Source: Desulfovibrio sp. (lineage in GTDB: Bacteria > Desulfobacterota > Desulfovibrionia > Desulfovibrionales > Desulfovibrionaceae). From it: a DNA stretch of 64,000 nucleotides. A program made the translations under genes and the position numbers. Location of the stretch: positions 17,196 to 81,195 of the forward strand of contig NZ_JAVESS010000012.1 in NCBI RefSeq assembly GCF_034006445.1. The letters are read 5' to 3'. The notes under the pieces are model-generated. The model was not told the origin of the DNA. It did no database searches and worked only from the letters and a program-made list of their open reading frames with translations. Positions 1 to 8,471 of the stretch are shown one piece after another (position 1 is the first letter of the stretch; each line of letters opens with the position of its first letter).

Positions 1-754
1 AAAGGAAAAGCCGCCATGCCCGCAGGGCACATGCACTTCAACCAAGTGACAGGCCAAAATAAAAAACAACGCTCCACACACAACGTGCCTTCCTCCAACA
101 ATAATACACCGCCATCCAAGGCCCCTCACAGCCAATGAGACGCCCTCACGATCTCTATCCTACGCGAAGGCGCACACTGGCATTGCGCGGCGCGCAGGGA
201 GATCGCCGAGCGCAGCGAGGAAGCTCCCGAAGCGACAGCCGCGCAGCCCTCGCCAATCTGTGGTGGTTGGAAAGCCCAGGGGGGTAAACGGGGGGAGTGC
301 AGAGGGGGCCTCGCCAGGGGGCGCAGCCCCCTTCACAGGCCCCTTCTGCCCCCGCCGGAGGCGGCCCAAACAACATAAAAGGAAAAGCCGCCATGTCCGC
401 AGGACACATGCACTTCAACCAAGTGACAGGCCAAAATAAAAAACAACGCCCCATACACAACGTGCCTTCCTCCAACAATAATACACCGCCATCCAAGGCC
501 CCTCACAGCCAATGAGACGCCCTCACGATCTCTATCCTAAGCGAAGGCGCACACTGGCATTGCGCGGCGCGCAGGGAGATCGCCGAGCGAAGCGAGGAAG
601 CTCCCGAAGCGACAGCCGCGCAGCCCTCGCCAATCTGCGGTGGTTGGAAAGCCCAGGGGGGTAAACGGGGGGAGTGCAGAGGGGGCCTCGCCAGGGGGCG
701 CAGCCCCCTTCACAGGCCCCTTCTGCCCCCGCCGGAGGCGGCCCAAACAACATA
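1..754. repeat. Tandem direct repeat, 377-bp unit, two copies
   Basis: Bases 1-377 and 378-754 are near-identical copies, with only scattered substitutions (for example 'cctacgcg' against 'cctaagcg' in the second copy). Each unit contains a GC-rich palindrome around GGGGGCGCAGCCCCC (near 319-333 and 696-710). Open frames run through on both strands but differ from copy to copy by simple base changes and show no recognisable domain, so I treat the stretch as non-coding. The window starts inside the array, so more copies may lie upstream. Confidence 0.85.
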
Positions 755-1036
755 AATAGAAAAGCCCTCGTGTCCGCAGGACACAACAGCCACCTCTCAA
801 AGGACAAACCTCGCATACTGCCACGCCGGAGACGGCCCAAACAACATAAAGAAAAAAAGCCTCCGTCCCCGCAGGGCACAAAAGCCACCTTTCAAAGGAC
901 AAGCCCTGTTTTGCTTTCTCTTGAAGCCTTGCCGCGAACGTTTCGCCTCCCCGCTGGAGGCGGCCCAAACAACATAAAGAAAAAAAACCTCCGTCCCCGC
1001 AGGGCACATGCACTTCAATCAAGCGACTGGCCAAAA
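727..1036. repeat. Short repeat modules derived from the 377-bp unit
   Basis: A core of the form CGCCGGAGGCGGCCCAAAC, then an A-rich stretch and CCGCAGGGCACA, recurs at 353, 730, 824 and 952. The last two copies are partial and diverged. They fill the space between the 377-bp tandem array and rlmN. No gene is supported here. The modules could be transcribed structured elements or decayed intergenic repeats. Confidence 0.7.
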
Positions 1037-1203
1037 AACTTAAAAGCACGCAGGAAGCACCGCCCACCGCGAAGGCGGCCCCTTCAACAAATCCCCTTGT
1101 GCTCTTTTCCTCCTCCCGGTAAACAAAAGGCGGGCCTTCACGCACAAGGCGAGGCCGTAACACCAACCAGCAGCCAGGACGCCCCCGGCCCCGGCAGGAC
1201 AGC

Positions 1204-2292
1204 ATGATCAACCTTCTCAATCTCACCCTTCCCGAACTGGAAGCATGGACGCAGACAGAACTGGGCGAACCCAAGTTCCGCGCCATGCAGATCTGGCAAT
1301 GGATATGGCAGCGCATGGCCCGTGATTTCGACATCATGACCAACATTTCCCGGCCCTGCCGCGAACGCATGGCCGCCAAAGCCTGCATCGTCTGGCCGGA
1401 AGTCACCGCTGTGGAAGAAAGCCAGGACGGAACCACCAAGTTTTTGCTGCGCCTTGAAGACGGCGCGCAGGTGGAGACCGTCCTCATCCCCTCGGATTCA
1501 CGTGAAGGCGTGCGCCGCTGGACTCAATGCCTTTCCTGTCAGGTGGGCTGCGCCATGGGCTGTACCTTCTGCTCCACAGGGCAGATGGGCTTTGAGCGCA
1601 ACATGACCATGGCCGAAATTCTCGGCCAGATTCTCGTTGCCCGCGAACATCTGGGCGACACACGCCTGCACTGGCCCATGCTGCGCAACATCGTTTTTAT
1701 GGGCATGGGCGAACCCCTGCTGAATTTTAGCGAAGTCATGCGTTCATTGCAGAGCCTCAACAGCGACAAGGGACTGAACTTTTCACCGCGCCGCATCACG
1801 GTGTCCACCTGCGGCATTGAAAAAAACCTCAAGGAACTGGGCGAATGCGGCCTGGCTTTTCTGGCGGTTTCGCTGCACGCGCCCAATCAGGAGCTGCGCG
1901 CCCGCATCATGCCCAAGGCCGCCCGCTGGCCCCTGGATCGCCTCATGTCCACGCTCCAGTCCTACTCGCTCAACACGCGGGAACGCATCACCTTTGAGTA
2001 CCTGCTGCTCGGCGGCGTCAACGACGGGCTGGAGCACGCGCGGGAACTGGTGCCCCTGGTCAATTCCGTCAAAGGCAAGCTGAATCTCATTGTGTACAAT
2101 GCCGCTGAAGGCTCGCCCTACGCCGCGCCCAGCCATGAGCGCGTGCTGGCTTTTGAGAAATATCTCTGGGATCGCGGCGTCACGGCCATCCTGCGCAAAA
2201 GCAAGGGACAGGACATCAAGGCGGCCTGCGGCCAGCTCAAGGCCGCCAGACAAAAGGAACAATTGGACGAGAGTGGGGTTGATTACGAATAA
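1204..2292 (+). CDS. rlmN: 23S rRNA (adenine-C2)-methyltransferase RlmN
   Basis: Radical-SAM methyltransferase that methylates C2 of A2503 in 23S rRNA, and in the family also A37 of some tRNAs, using two SAM molecules and a methyl-Cys intermediate. The 362-residue length is typical. The CX3CX2C cluster motif is Cys116, Cys120 and Cys123 (CAMGCTFC). The GMGEP motif follows, and the C-terminal Cys expected for the methyl relay sits in the sequence DIKAACGQ. The ATG at 1204 is preceded by AGGA four bases upstream. It is a solitary gene: repeats lie upstream and a strong hairpin (2310-2350) lies just downstream. Confidence 0.96.
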   Translation: MINLLNLTLPELEAWTQTELGEPKFRAMQIWQWIWQRMARDFDIMTNISRPCRERMAAKACIVWPEVTAVEESQDGTTKFLLRLEDGAQVETVLIPSDSREGVRRWTQCLSCQVGCAMGCTFCSTGQMGFERNMTMAEILGQILVAREHLGDTRLHWPMLRNIVFMGMGEPLLNFSEVMRSLQSLNSDKGLNFSPRRITVSTCGIEKNLKELGECGLAFLAVSLHAPNQELRARIMPKAARWPLDRLMSTLQSYSLNTRERITFEYLLLGGVNDGLEHARELVPLVNSVKGKLNLIVYNAAEGSPYAAPSHERVLAFEKYLWDRGVTAILRKSKGQDIKAACGQLKAARQKEQLDESGVDYE

Positions 2293-2309
2293 AATGAGTA
2301 CGCTGCTTT

Positions 2310-2350
2310 GTGGGGGAGGGACCCTTTTGCATAAGGGTCTCCTCCCCCAC
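2310..2350 (+). terminator. Hairpin behind rlmN
   Basis: A nearly perfect hairpin of the form GTGGGGGAG...GACCC / GGGTC...CTCCCCCAC starts 18 bases after the rlmN stop. A closely related hairpin (GTGCGGGAG...GACCC / GGGTCTCCTCCCGCAC) lies behind the gamma-glutamyltransferase gene at 40847-40888. There is no clear T-tract, so it may be an RNA 3' end stabiliser or an attenuated terminator. Confidence 0.6.
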
Positions 2351-2466
2351 GCCCCCTCCCCCTAAAACCTTTATTGCAGTGTAGCATATATCCACAAGGT
2401 GGTTTCTGATCTGGAGAGGGGGCGACAGAAACAGTGTCTTCCAGATAGCACGCCCAAGATACAAAA

Positions 2467-2499
2467 AAGGCGGCCCGACTTTCAAAGCCGGGCCGCCTT
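2467..2499 (-). terminator. Intrinsic terminator, best on the minus strand
   Basis: An 11-bp perfect stem AAGGCGGCCCG / CGGGCCGCCTT. Read on the minus strand it is followed by CCTTTTTTGT, a proper T-tract, so it can terminate transcription from iorA-iorB. It may also act on the plus strand behind rlmN. Confidence 0.65.
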
Positions 2500-2510
2500 A
2501 TCATTTATAA

Positions 2511-2662
2511 TCTAGAGCAGATTAACTTTGAGAATATACATTCTCAAAGTTTAAGACACGCTCACTTCGGCGTTTAACCGCGCAGATAAACTGCGCTTAC
2601 GCCTCCGTAGCGAACGTCTGCTCACGCAGCCGTCAGAGCAATTTAAAAGCTAAATTGCTCTA
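2511..2662. repeat. Dispersed palindromic element, family B, copy 1
   Basis: Begins AGAGCAGATTAACTTTGAGA, contains the hairpin ACTTTGAGAAT...ATTCTCAAAGT, and ends GCTCTAA. A related element with the same ends and a changed but still self-complementary arm (ACTTTGAAATG / CATTTCAAAGT) lies at 28599-28747. Both sit in intergenic DNA. Confidence 0.65.
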
Positions 2663-2810
2663 AGGAAGCATTAAAGAGCCTCCTGGAAACGCGCAGTTAT
2701 TTTGTTTGGCAAGGCGCAATCTTTTTTTGAAGCAGGAGTGGACTCTTCCGTCCTCGACTGTTTCAAAAAAAGGGAAGCAACGCCGCCAAACGGAATAAAT
2801 CAGCGTTTCC
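2662..2810. repeat. Dispersed long-hairpin element, family A, copy 1
   Basis: From 2685 (GGAAACGC) to 2810 (GCGTTTCC) the DNA is an imperfect long palindrome. The outer arms pair GGAAACGC...GTTTGGC with GCCAAAC...GCGTTTCC, the inner arms are T- and A-rich, and the apex is GACTCTTCCGTCCTCGACTG. A homologous copy lies at 44084-44236. Both copies lie immediately 3' of a minus-strand gene (iorB here, the CooA-like gene there) in the same orientation. Confidence 0.75.
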
Positions 2811-2826
2811 CTAAAAACCGACGCTA

Positions 2827-3435
2827 TCAGCCCTTGAGGGCCTTCTTGCCAAGTTCCAGAGCGTGCAGGTTCACTTCCTGAAGCTTGGCCGGCAGGAACT
2901 TTTTAATGGCCGCTTCAAGCGCGTCAACGCCAAAGGGCAAAACGCCCGATGCGCAAACGGCGCTCAAAAGCACGGTATTGCCGCTCTGCACGGAGCCTGC
3001 CTGTATTCCCAGTTCACGACAGGGAATGAAATGGCACAGCCCCGCCACTTCGCGCACGCTGGCTTCAATGCGGCTCATGGCGGGATAGTCGGCCTTGCCC
3101 AGCGACACGCTTAACGGCGGCATGGGATCGCTGCTGGAAAATACCGCGCCGCCCTTTTTGAGATAGGGCAGGCCGCGCAGGGTTTCCAAAGGTTCAAAGC
3201 CAAGCATGACGTCGGCCTCGCCCAGGTCCAGCTTGGGCGAACGCCAGCCGCCGAGCAGCATGACCGATTCAACCACGCCACCCCGCTGGGCCATGCCGTG
3301 CACCTCGCCAGCCACAACGTCCAGCCCGGCTTCAAGAGCCGTACGGGCCAGCAGGGTCGTGGCGGTCAGGGTACCCTGCCCGCCCACACCAGTAAAATAC
3401 ACGCGCATGCGCTTCTGGTTGTTCTGCATAGTCAT
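2827..3435 (-). CDS. iorB: Indolepyruvate:ferredoxin oxidoreductase, beta subunit
   Basis: Gamma-type domain of the 2-oxoacid:ferredoxin oxidoreductases. Together with IorA it oxidatively decarboxylates aryl pyruvates (indolepyruvate, phenylpyruvate) to aryl-acetyl-CoA and reduces ferredoxin in the cytoplasm. The N-terminus has the typical glycine-rich VYFTGVGGQGT, followed by AGEVHGMAQRGG, which is diagnostic for IorB. I chose the ATG at 3435 because AGGTGAG stands five bases before it; an in-frame GTG at 3444 would abut the iorA stop directly. The gene is co-transcribed with iorA. The long-hairpin repeat follows the stop. Confidence 0.92.
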   Translation of the reverse strand: MTMQNNQKRMRVYFTGVGGQGTLTATTLLARTALEAGLDVVAGEVHGMAQRGGVVESVMLLGGWRSPKLDLGEADVMLGFEPLETLRGLPYLKKGGAVFSSSDPMPPLSVSLGKADYPAMSRIEASVREVAGLCHFIPCRELGIQAGSVQSGNTVLLSAVCASGVLPFGVDALEAAIKKFLPAKLQEVNLHALELGKKALKG

Positions 3436-3444
3436 TGTTCTCAC

Positions 3445-5301
3445 CTATCCCTGACGCTTGCGCGCCTTGAAGGCCCCGGGGGCCACCTGCAAACATACCA
3501 TGCAGCCCGTGCAAAGGGTCGCGTCCACGGCCAGATTGTCCCCACTGCGGTAAAAGGCGGGGCAGGCAAGCTGCTCAAGGCAGCGCATGGCCTCAGGCCC
3601 CTGCTGCGCCACCTCCGCCACCTGGGGCGAGGTCTTTTTGAGCTGGCGGCGGGCATACAGCACGCAGGGCTCTTCGGTGATGAGCACACGTACGCCGGGC
3701 TTGCTCTTCATTTCTTCCAGAGTCTTGGTCAGAGCCTTGATGTTGAAGGCCCGCACCTTGGCAACCTCGGTCACGCCCATGCCGCGCACAATGGTCTCTA
3801 TGTCCATGTGGCTGCTCATGCCGCCGAGCACATCCTGCAGCATGCCGGGGTTGGGCTGGTGCCCCGTCATGGCCGTGGTGCCGTTGTCCAGAATGACCAT
3901 GAGCACGTTGTGCTGGTTGAACACAGCGTTGGCCAGCCCGGTCATGCCGGAATGGAAAAAGGTGGAGTCGCCGATAAAGGCGATGACCGGCTTTTCGGAG
4001 GCGCGGGCAAAACCGCTGCCCGCCGAGATGGACGAACCCATGCAGACAAGAAAATCTGCTGTGCGCAGGGGCGGCAGAAGCCCCAGGGTGTAGCAGCCGA
4101 TGTCGCTGGAGTAGTAGGCGTCGTCGCCGAAAACCTGGCGCACCGTGTAGTACACGGCCCTGTGCGAACAGCCGGGGCAAAGGTTGGGCGGACGGCCCGG
4201 CAGATCCGACTCGGCGCTGCGCGGTTCCTGCACGTTACAGGAAACCCCCAGCCACTGCGCGAGATCGCGCGTGACAAGGGTGGTGGAGTACTCGCCCTGA
4301 TGCGTGAGAATGTCGTTCTTGCCGTCAATGACCACAGTCAGCCCGCGCTTCTGCGCCAGGGCGCGGATGTCCTGCTCCAGCAGGTCTTCCCCTTCCTCCA
4401 GCACCAGCACGCGCTTGCACTGGTTCAGGAAGGTGCAGATTTTTTCTTCCGGCAGGGGCCAGGTCATGCCCAGTTCCAGCACACGCACGCGGTCTGTCCA
4501 GTCATTGGAGGCAAGCGCGTCGGCCAGATAGTTGCGCGAAACGCCGCTGACAATGATGCCCAGATCCGTGGGCGCTGAGGGTTCGGTAACCGTATTGAAG
4601 GGGCTTTGCTCCGCAATCTGGCGGGCGCGGGCCACAATTTCGTCCAGCGCCACATGCCGCCTGCGCGCCACGGCGGGCACGGGCACGAAACGCGCAGGAT
4701 CGCGGCGGAAGTCCACCTTGGGCTGCGGCGCGGGCAGATCGTCAAAATCCACCGGGCCGCGCATGTGACTGATGCGCGTAGTGGTGCGCAGCAGCACGGG
4801 TTGCTCAAGCTGGCGGGCAAGGCTGAAGGCCGCGCGGGTCATGTCCTTGGCTTCCTGGGCCGAGGCAGGCTCGAAACAGGGCAGCATGGCAAAGCGCGCG
4901 TAATAGCGGTTGTCCTGCTCGTTCTGGCTGGAGTGGCAGCCGGGGTCGTCAGCGGTGAGCACCACCAGCCCGCCGGGCAGGCCAGTGTACACGGCCGTGA
5001 ACAACGGGTCGGCGGCCACGTTGAGGCCCACGTGCTTCATGGTCACAAGACTCAGAGCGCCGCCCAGGGCAGCACCCGCCGCCACTTCCATGGCGACCTT
5101 CTCGTTGACGGAATACTCCAGCCGGTAGCGCCCTTCGCCGCCGATGCGGTGAAATGTGTCCGGCACTTCGGATGAAGGTGTGCCCGGATAACAGGTGACG
5201 ATGTGCACGCCCGCCTCAAGGGCGCCGCGCACTATGGCCTCATTGCCCAACAACAAATGACGCTCACCGTGAGCGCCGTGCAACAGGGGGTTGTTGCTCA
5301 T
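3445..5301 (-). CDS. iorA: Indolepyruvate:ferredoxin oxidoreductase, alpha subunit
   Basis: 618 residues. The N-terminal pyrimidine-binding domain starts GNEAIVRGALEAGV and the C-terminal TPP domain carries LCPGCSHR and GDSTFFHSG...LDN (about 443-473). It is the catalytic partner of IorB in amino-acid (Trp, Phe, Tyr) fermentation. The C-terminal ferredoxin-like domain is reduced. One CX2CX2C is present (CTGCMVC) but is followed by VAP instead of a Cys-Pro, and the first CX2CX2C is missing, although ACPAF remains. CTGCMVC plus that Cys could still form one [4Fe-4S] cluster, so one of the usual two appears lost. The start ATG has GGAGG six bases upstream. Confidence 0.93.
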   Translation of the reverse strand: MSNNPLLHGAHGERHLLLGNEAIVRGALEAGVHIVTCYPGTPSSEVPDTFHRIGGEGRYRLEYSVNEKVAMEVAAGAALGGALSLVTMKHVGLNVAADPLFTAVYTGLPGGLVVLTADDPGCHSSQNEQDNRYYARFAMLPCFEPASAQEAKDMTRAAFSLARQLEQPVLLRTTTRISHMRGPVDFDDLPAPQPKVDFRRDPARFVPVPAVARRRHVALDEIVARARQIAEQSPFNTVTEPSAPTDLGIIVSGVSRNYLADALASNDWTDRVRVLELGMTWPLPEEKICTFLNQCKRVLVLEEGEDLLEQDIRALAQKRGLTVVIDGKNDILTHQGEYSTTLVTRDLAQWLGVSCNVQEPRSAESDLPGRPPNLCPGCSHRAVYYTVRQVFGDDAYYSSDIGCYTLGLLPPLRTADFLVCMGSSISAGSGFARASEKPVIAFIGDSTFFHSGMTGLANAVFNQHNVLMVILDNGTTAMTGHQPNPGMLQDVLGGMSSHMDIETIVRGMGVTEVAKVRAFNIKALTKTLEEMKSKPGVRVLITEEPCVLYARRQLKKTSPQVAEVAQQGPEAMRCLEQLACPAFYRSGDNLAVDATLCTGCMVCLQVAPGAFKARKRQG

Positions 5302-5381
5302 GCTTCCTCCCGGCTCCGACGCGTGGCGCGCGGGCCGCTTCTGCTAAATGCAAGGTGCGCCCGGTGGCGCGCTTTTATTGC

Positions 5382-5420
5382 ACAACAACCCGCAGTGCTG
5401 TGCATGCTGCGGGTTGTTGT
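5382..5420 (-). terminator. Intrinsic terminator behind the TPR membrane gene
   Basis: A 14-bp perfect stem ACAACAACCCGCAG / CTGCGGGTTGTTGT. On the minus strand it is followed by GCAATAAAAG. It separates the 5430-6200 gene from iorA-iorB downstream, so iorA-iorB probably has its own promoter in 5302-5381. Confidence 0.65.
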
Positions 5421-5429
5421 ATGAAATCG

Positions 5430-6200
5430 TTACGGCTTTGCCTGTTCTGGCTGCGCGGTTTTTTGACCGCCCTTGTCCGCATCCGAAGCGGCCTTGGCGA
5501 CCGGAGCGCTGGGCGCGGCTTCCGCAGCGGCCAGCTTGGGGTCAAGTTCGGCAGCGCGGGCGCGCAAATAGCTGCTGTTGACGCCGTCAGTCTCACGGGC
5601 CAGGGCCAGATAGGTACGGGCCGCCAGTTCATTTTGACCGGCGGCAATGGCGGCTTCAGCCATCATCTGCCGTAGCTGCGGAGCGTTGGCCGCGCCGGGC
5701 TGGGTGTTTTGCAGCCCTTGCAGCAGGGTCAGGGCTTCGGCGTTTTTGCCAGCCTTGAGCAGGGCTCCGGCCTCGCCAAGAGAGGCGGACAGGCTGAAAG
5801 CGCCGTCAGTGCTTTTGGCGGCCTTGGCGTAAGCCTGGGCGGCGGTGGCATAATCGCCGTTTTCAAGGGCGCTGTGCGCCAGGGCCATATAGGCGGCAAA
5901 ACGGGTGGAAGAGGGGGCGCCCTCCGCCAGTTGCGAAAGAGCCTTGACCTGATCCGCGCCCTGATTCTGTATGAGGGTGCGCGCCAGGGCGTCGCGGGCT
6001 TCTTCCGCCCGGGAGTCGCCGTGCCAGTTATAGATGCCGGTACCAATGAGCACCAGAAGAAACAGCACCAGCACGCCAGCGATAAGACCGGCATGACGCA
6101 GCATGAATTGCAGAAGAGGCGCACTCTCCTGGCTTACTTCCAGTTGCAGGTCACGCAGCAGGGGCGCGTCGTCCGCGCCTTGATTCTTTTGCGGATTCAT
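5430..6200 (-). CDS. Membrane-anchored TPR-like protein (YfgM/TPR_21-like)
   Basis: 256 residues. A cytoplasmic N-terminus is followed by one membrane segment (about 38-58, GLIAGVLVLFLLVLIGTGIY) and an Ala-rich TPR-like domain (about 65-215) with repeats such as AYMALAHSALENGDYATAA. The tail is low-complexity Ala/Lys/Pro. The layout matches the YfgM-type periplasmic TPR proteins that in other bacteria associate with the SecYEG translocon and chaperones; that role is inferred from architecture only. The ATG at 6200 has AAGGAG about ten bases upstream. The gene is transcribed divergently from proA. Confidence 0.7.
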   Translation of the reverse strand: MNPQKNQGADDAPLLRDLQLEVSQESAPLLQFMLRHAGLIAGVLVLFLLVLIGTGIYNWHGDSRAEEARDALARTLIQNQGADQVKALSQLAEGAPSSTRFAAYMALAHSALENGDYATAAQAYAKAAKSTDGAFSLSASLGEAGALLKAGKNAEALTLLQGLQNTQPGAANAPQLRQMMAEAAIAAGQNELAARTYLALARETDGVNSSYLRARAAELDPKLAAAEAAPSAPVAKAASDADKGGQKTAQPEQAKP

Positions 6201-6384
6201 GTATCAAAAACTCCTTAGGGGCGAGATCGCCGCCATTTCCGGCGTGCAAGCAGAGCGCGCACGTTGAGGACGGACTCAGGACGGAAGTCTTCTTCATAGG
6301 CCACAAACGGTCCTTCTGTCAAAACAAATATCCCCGGCCAGGACCGCAAATGCGCGCCCACAGCCGCTGTTACAAGGAGTTCGC

Positions 6385-7656
6385 ATGACGCCATCGGAAA
6401 AAATGGCGCGCCTTGGCGCGCAGGCTAAAAACGCGGCGCGCGCCATGACCAGGGCTACGCCCGATTCCAAAAACAGGGCTCTGCTGGGGCTGGCCGAAAT
6501 TTTGCGCGAGCGCGAGGCGGACATTCTGGCCGCCAACGCCCGTGACGTCGAAGCCGCAAGGAGCGCCGGGCAGGACTCCGCCCGCCTTGACCGCCTCACG
6601 CTCACCCCCATCATTATGGAAGAGATGCGCGCGGCCTGCGCCCACGTCGCCAACCTGCCCGATCCGGTGGGCGCTACCGAAAGCCAGTGGCAGCGCCCCA
6701 ACGGCCTGCTGGTGGGCAAGATGCGCATTCCCCTCGGCGTCATCGCCATGATTTACGAGGCCCGCCCCAATGTCACCATTGACGCGGCCATTTTGTGCAT
6801 CAAGGCTGGCAATGCCGTCATCCTGCGCGGCGGCAGTGAAGCCCTGCACTCCAACACGGCTCTGGCACAGGCGCTTCAGGACGCCATGGTGCAGGCTGGT
6901 CTGCCCGCCGAAGCCGCACAGCTTGTGACCGTGCCGGGGCATGAGGCCGTCAACGCCCTGTGCAAGCTTGACCAGTACATTGACGTCATCATCCCCCGTG
7001 GGGGCGAAGGGCTTGTGCGCGCCGTGACCGAGGCCGCCACCATGCCCGTGCTCAAGCATTTCAAGGGCGTGTGCCACGCCTATATCGAGCCGGACGCCGA
7101 CCTTGAGAAGGCTCTGGACATCGTGTTCAACGGCAAGGTGCAGCGCCCCGGCGTGTGCAACGCGCTGGAATGCCTGCTGGTTCACAAGGACGTGGCCGCG
7201 CGCTTTCTGCCCATGGTGGCGGAAAAGCTCGGCGCCGCCGGTGTGGAATTTCGCGCCGACGCCACTGCCCTGCCGCTTATGGGCAAGGCTCCCGCAGGCA
7301 GCGTCGTGCCCCAGAAACCCGAGGATCTCGGGCAGGAGTTCCACAACCTCATCCTTGCCGTGCGCGTGGTTAAGGATATGGACGAAGCCCTGGATCACAT
7401 TGCCCGCTACGGCTCCAATCACACGGAAATCATCTGCACCAACGACCACGCCAAGGCCATGCGCTTTCTGCGCGAGGCCGACGCCTCCATGGTGGCCGTC
7501 AATGCGTCCAGCCGCTTCAACGATGGCGGCCAGCTGGGCCTTGGGGCGGAAATCGGCATCTCCACCTCCAAGCTGCACGCATACGGGGCCATGGGGGTGG
7601 AAGAACTGACCACCACCAAGTTTGTGGTGCTTGGCCAGGGGCAGGTGCGGCAGTAG
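6385..7656 (+). CDS. proA: Glutamate-5-semialdehyde dehydrogenase (gamma-glutamyl phosphate reductase)
   Basis: NADPH-dependent reduction of gamma-glutamyl phosphate to glutamate semialdehyde, the second step of proline synthesis. The 423-residue aldehyde-dehydrogenase fold is of normal length. The catalytic Cys is in PGVCNALECLL. IYEARPNVTIDAA and GGSEALHSN are typical ProA sequences, and the C-terminus ends in the family signature YGAMGVEELTTTKFV. ACAAGGAG lies five bases before the ATG. Its stop overlaps the nadD start by one base, so the two are coupled. Confidence 0.97.
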   Translation: MTPSEKMARLGAQAKNAARAMTRATPDSKNRALLGLAEILREREADILAANARDVEAARSAGQDSARLDRLTLTPIIMEEMRAACAHVANLPDPVGATESQWQRPNGLLVGKMRIPLGVIAMIYEARPNVTIDAAILCIKAGNAVILRGGSEALHSNTALAQALQDAMVQAGLPAEAAQLVTVPGHEAVNALCKLDQYIDVIIPRGGEGLVRAVTEAATMPVLKHFKGVCHAYIEPDADLEKALDIVFNGKVQRPGVCNALECLLVHKDVAARFLPMVAEKLGAAGVEFRADATALPLMGKAPAGSVVPQKPEDLGQEFHNLILAVRVVKDMDEALDHIARYGSNHTEIICTNDHAKAMRFLREADASMVAVNASSRFNDGGQLGLGAEIGISTSKLHAYGAMGVEELTTTKFVVLGQGQVRQ

Positions 7657-8471
7657 TGACGGCGAACCTCGGCTCACACGAGACGGCGGCCGGTTCGGGT
7701 TCCGATGGTTCGGGTTCCGGCGCGGCGGCTCCCCATGCCACAGTTTCCGGCGGGGCGGTTTCCCGCGTGGGGGCAGGCCCGCGCGGCCGGGCCATTTTGG
7801 GCGGCAGCTTCAATCCCCCGCATGTGGGGCATCTGCGTCTGGCCATTGAGGCCGCCGAAGCCCTGACCCCCCTGGTGACCGGCGTGGATCTCGTGCCCTG
7901 CGCCGTGCCGCCGCACAAAACCATGACAGGCATGCTGCCCTTTGATCTGCGCGCCCGCATGGTTGAAGCCAGCATCACCGACCTGCCCTTTCTGCGTTGC
8001 AACAGGCTTGAAGGGCAACGGCAGGGGCCATCCTATACATGGGACACGTTGTTGGCCTATCGTGAGGTCGAGCCGCAAACAGAACTGTATTTCATCCTGG
8101 GCAGCCCGGACTTTGCCCTGCTGCCCACCTGGCACAGGGGGCTGGAACTGCCGGGCCTGTGCAACTTTGTTGTGGTGCCGCGCGACGGGCAGGCCGCGCG
8201 GGACGTGATCGCCACGGCGCAGCGGCTGTGGCCCGAAGCCCGCGAGCGCGCCCCCCTTGTGGGCGACGGCCCCTGTATGGGCCTGCCCGGCGGCGGGCTG
8301 GCGCATTTTCTGCCCTTGCCCTGGCTGGACGTGAGCGCGTCGCGCCTGCGCAGCTTGTGGCTGGCAGGCCGGAGGGTGGATTTTCTGCTGCCTCGGGCGG
8401 CTTTTGAAATTCTGAAGCAGAGCGAGAAAACCGTACAGGCACACTGGCGACAGACGGAGCCGACATGCTGA
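7656..8471 (+). CDS. nadD: Nicotinate-nucleotide adenylyltransferase
   Basis: Transfers AMP to nicotinate mononucleotide in NAD synthesis. The nucleotidyltransferase motif GGSFNPPHVGHL lies about 49-60 residues from the GTG start at 7656, and the later S-x-S-x-x-R signature is DVSASRLR. The first 45 residues (Ser/Gly/Ala-rich) are not part of the family, so the true start may be an internal GTG such as that in VSRVGAGPRG. The GTG at 7656 would overlap the proA stop (TAGTG). It sits between proA and a TPR gene and overlaps the latter by seven bases. Confidence 0.9.
   Translation: MTANLGSHETAAGSGSDGSGSGAAAPHATVSGGAVSRVGAGPRGRAILGGSFNPPHVGHLRLAIEAAEALTPLVTGVDLVPCAVPPHKTMTGMLPFDLRARMVEASITDLPFLRCNRLEGQRQGPSYTWDTLLAYREVEPQTELYFILGSPDFALLPTWHRGLELPGLCNFVVVPRDGQAARDVIATAQRLWPEARERAPLVGDGPCMGLPGGGLAHFLPLPWLDVSASRLRSLWLAGRRVDFLLPRAAFEILKQSEKTVQAHWRQTEPTC

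Noticed and set aside
824..1036. CRISPR array in the repeated modules
   Set aside because: Repeat lengths and spacings are irregular and there are no cas genes.
537..1487. 316-codon minus-strand frame across the repeats and the rlmN start
   Set aside because: It consists of the repeated DNA units read through and then antisense rlmN; no family features.
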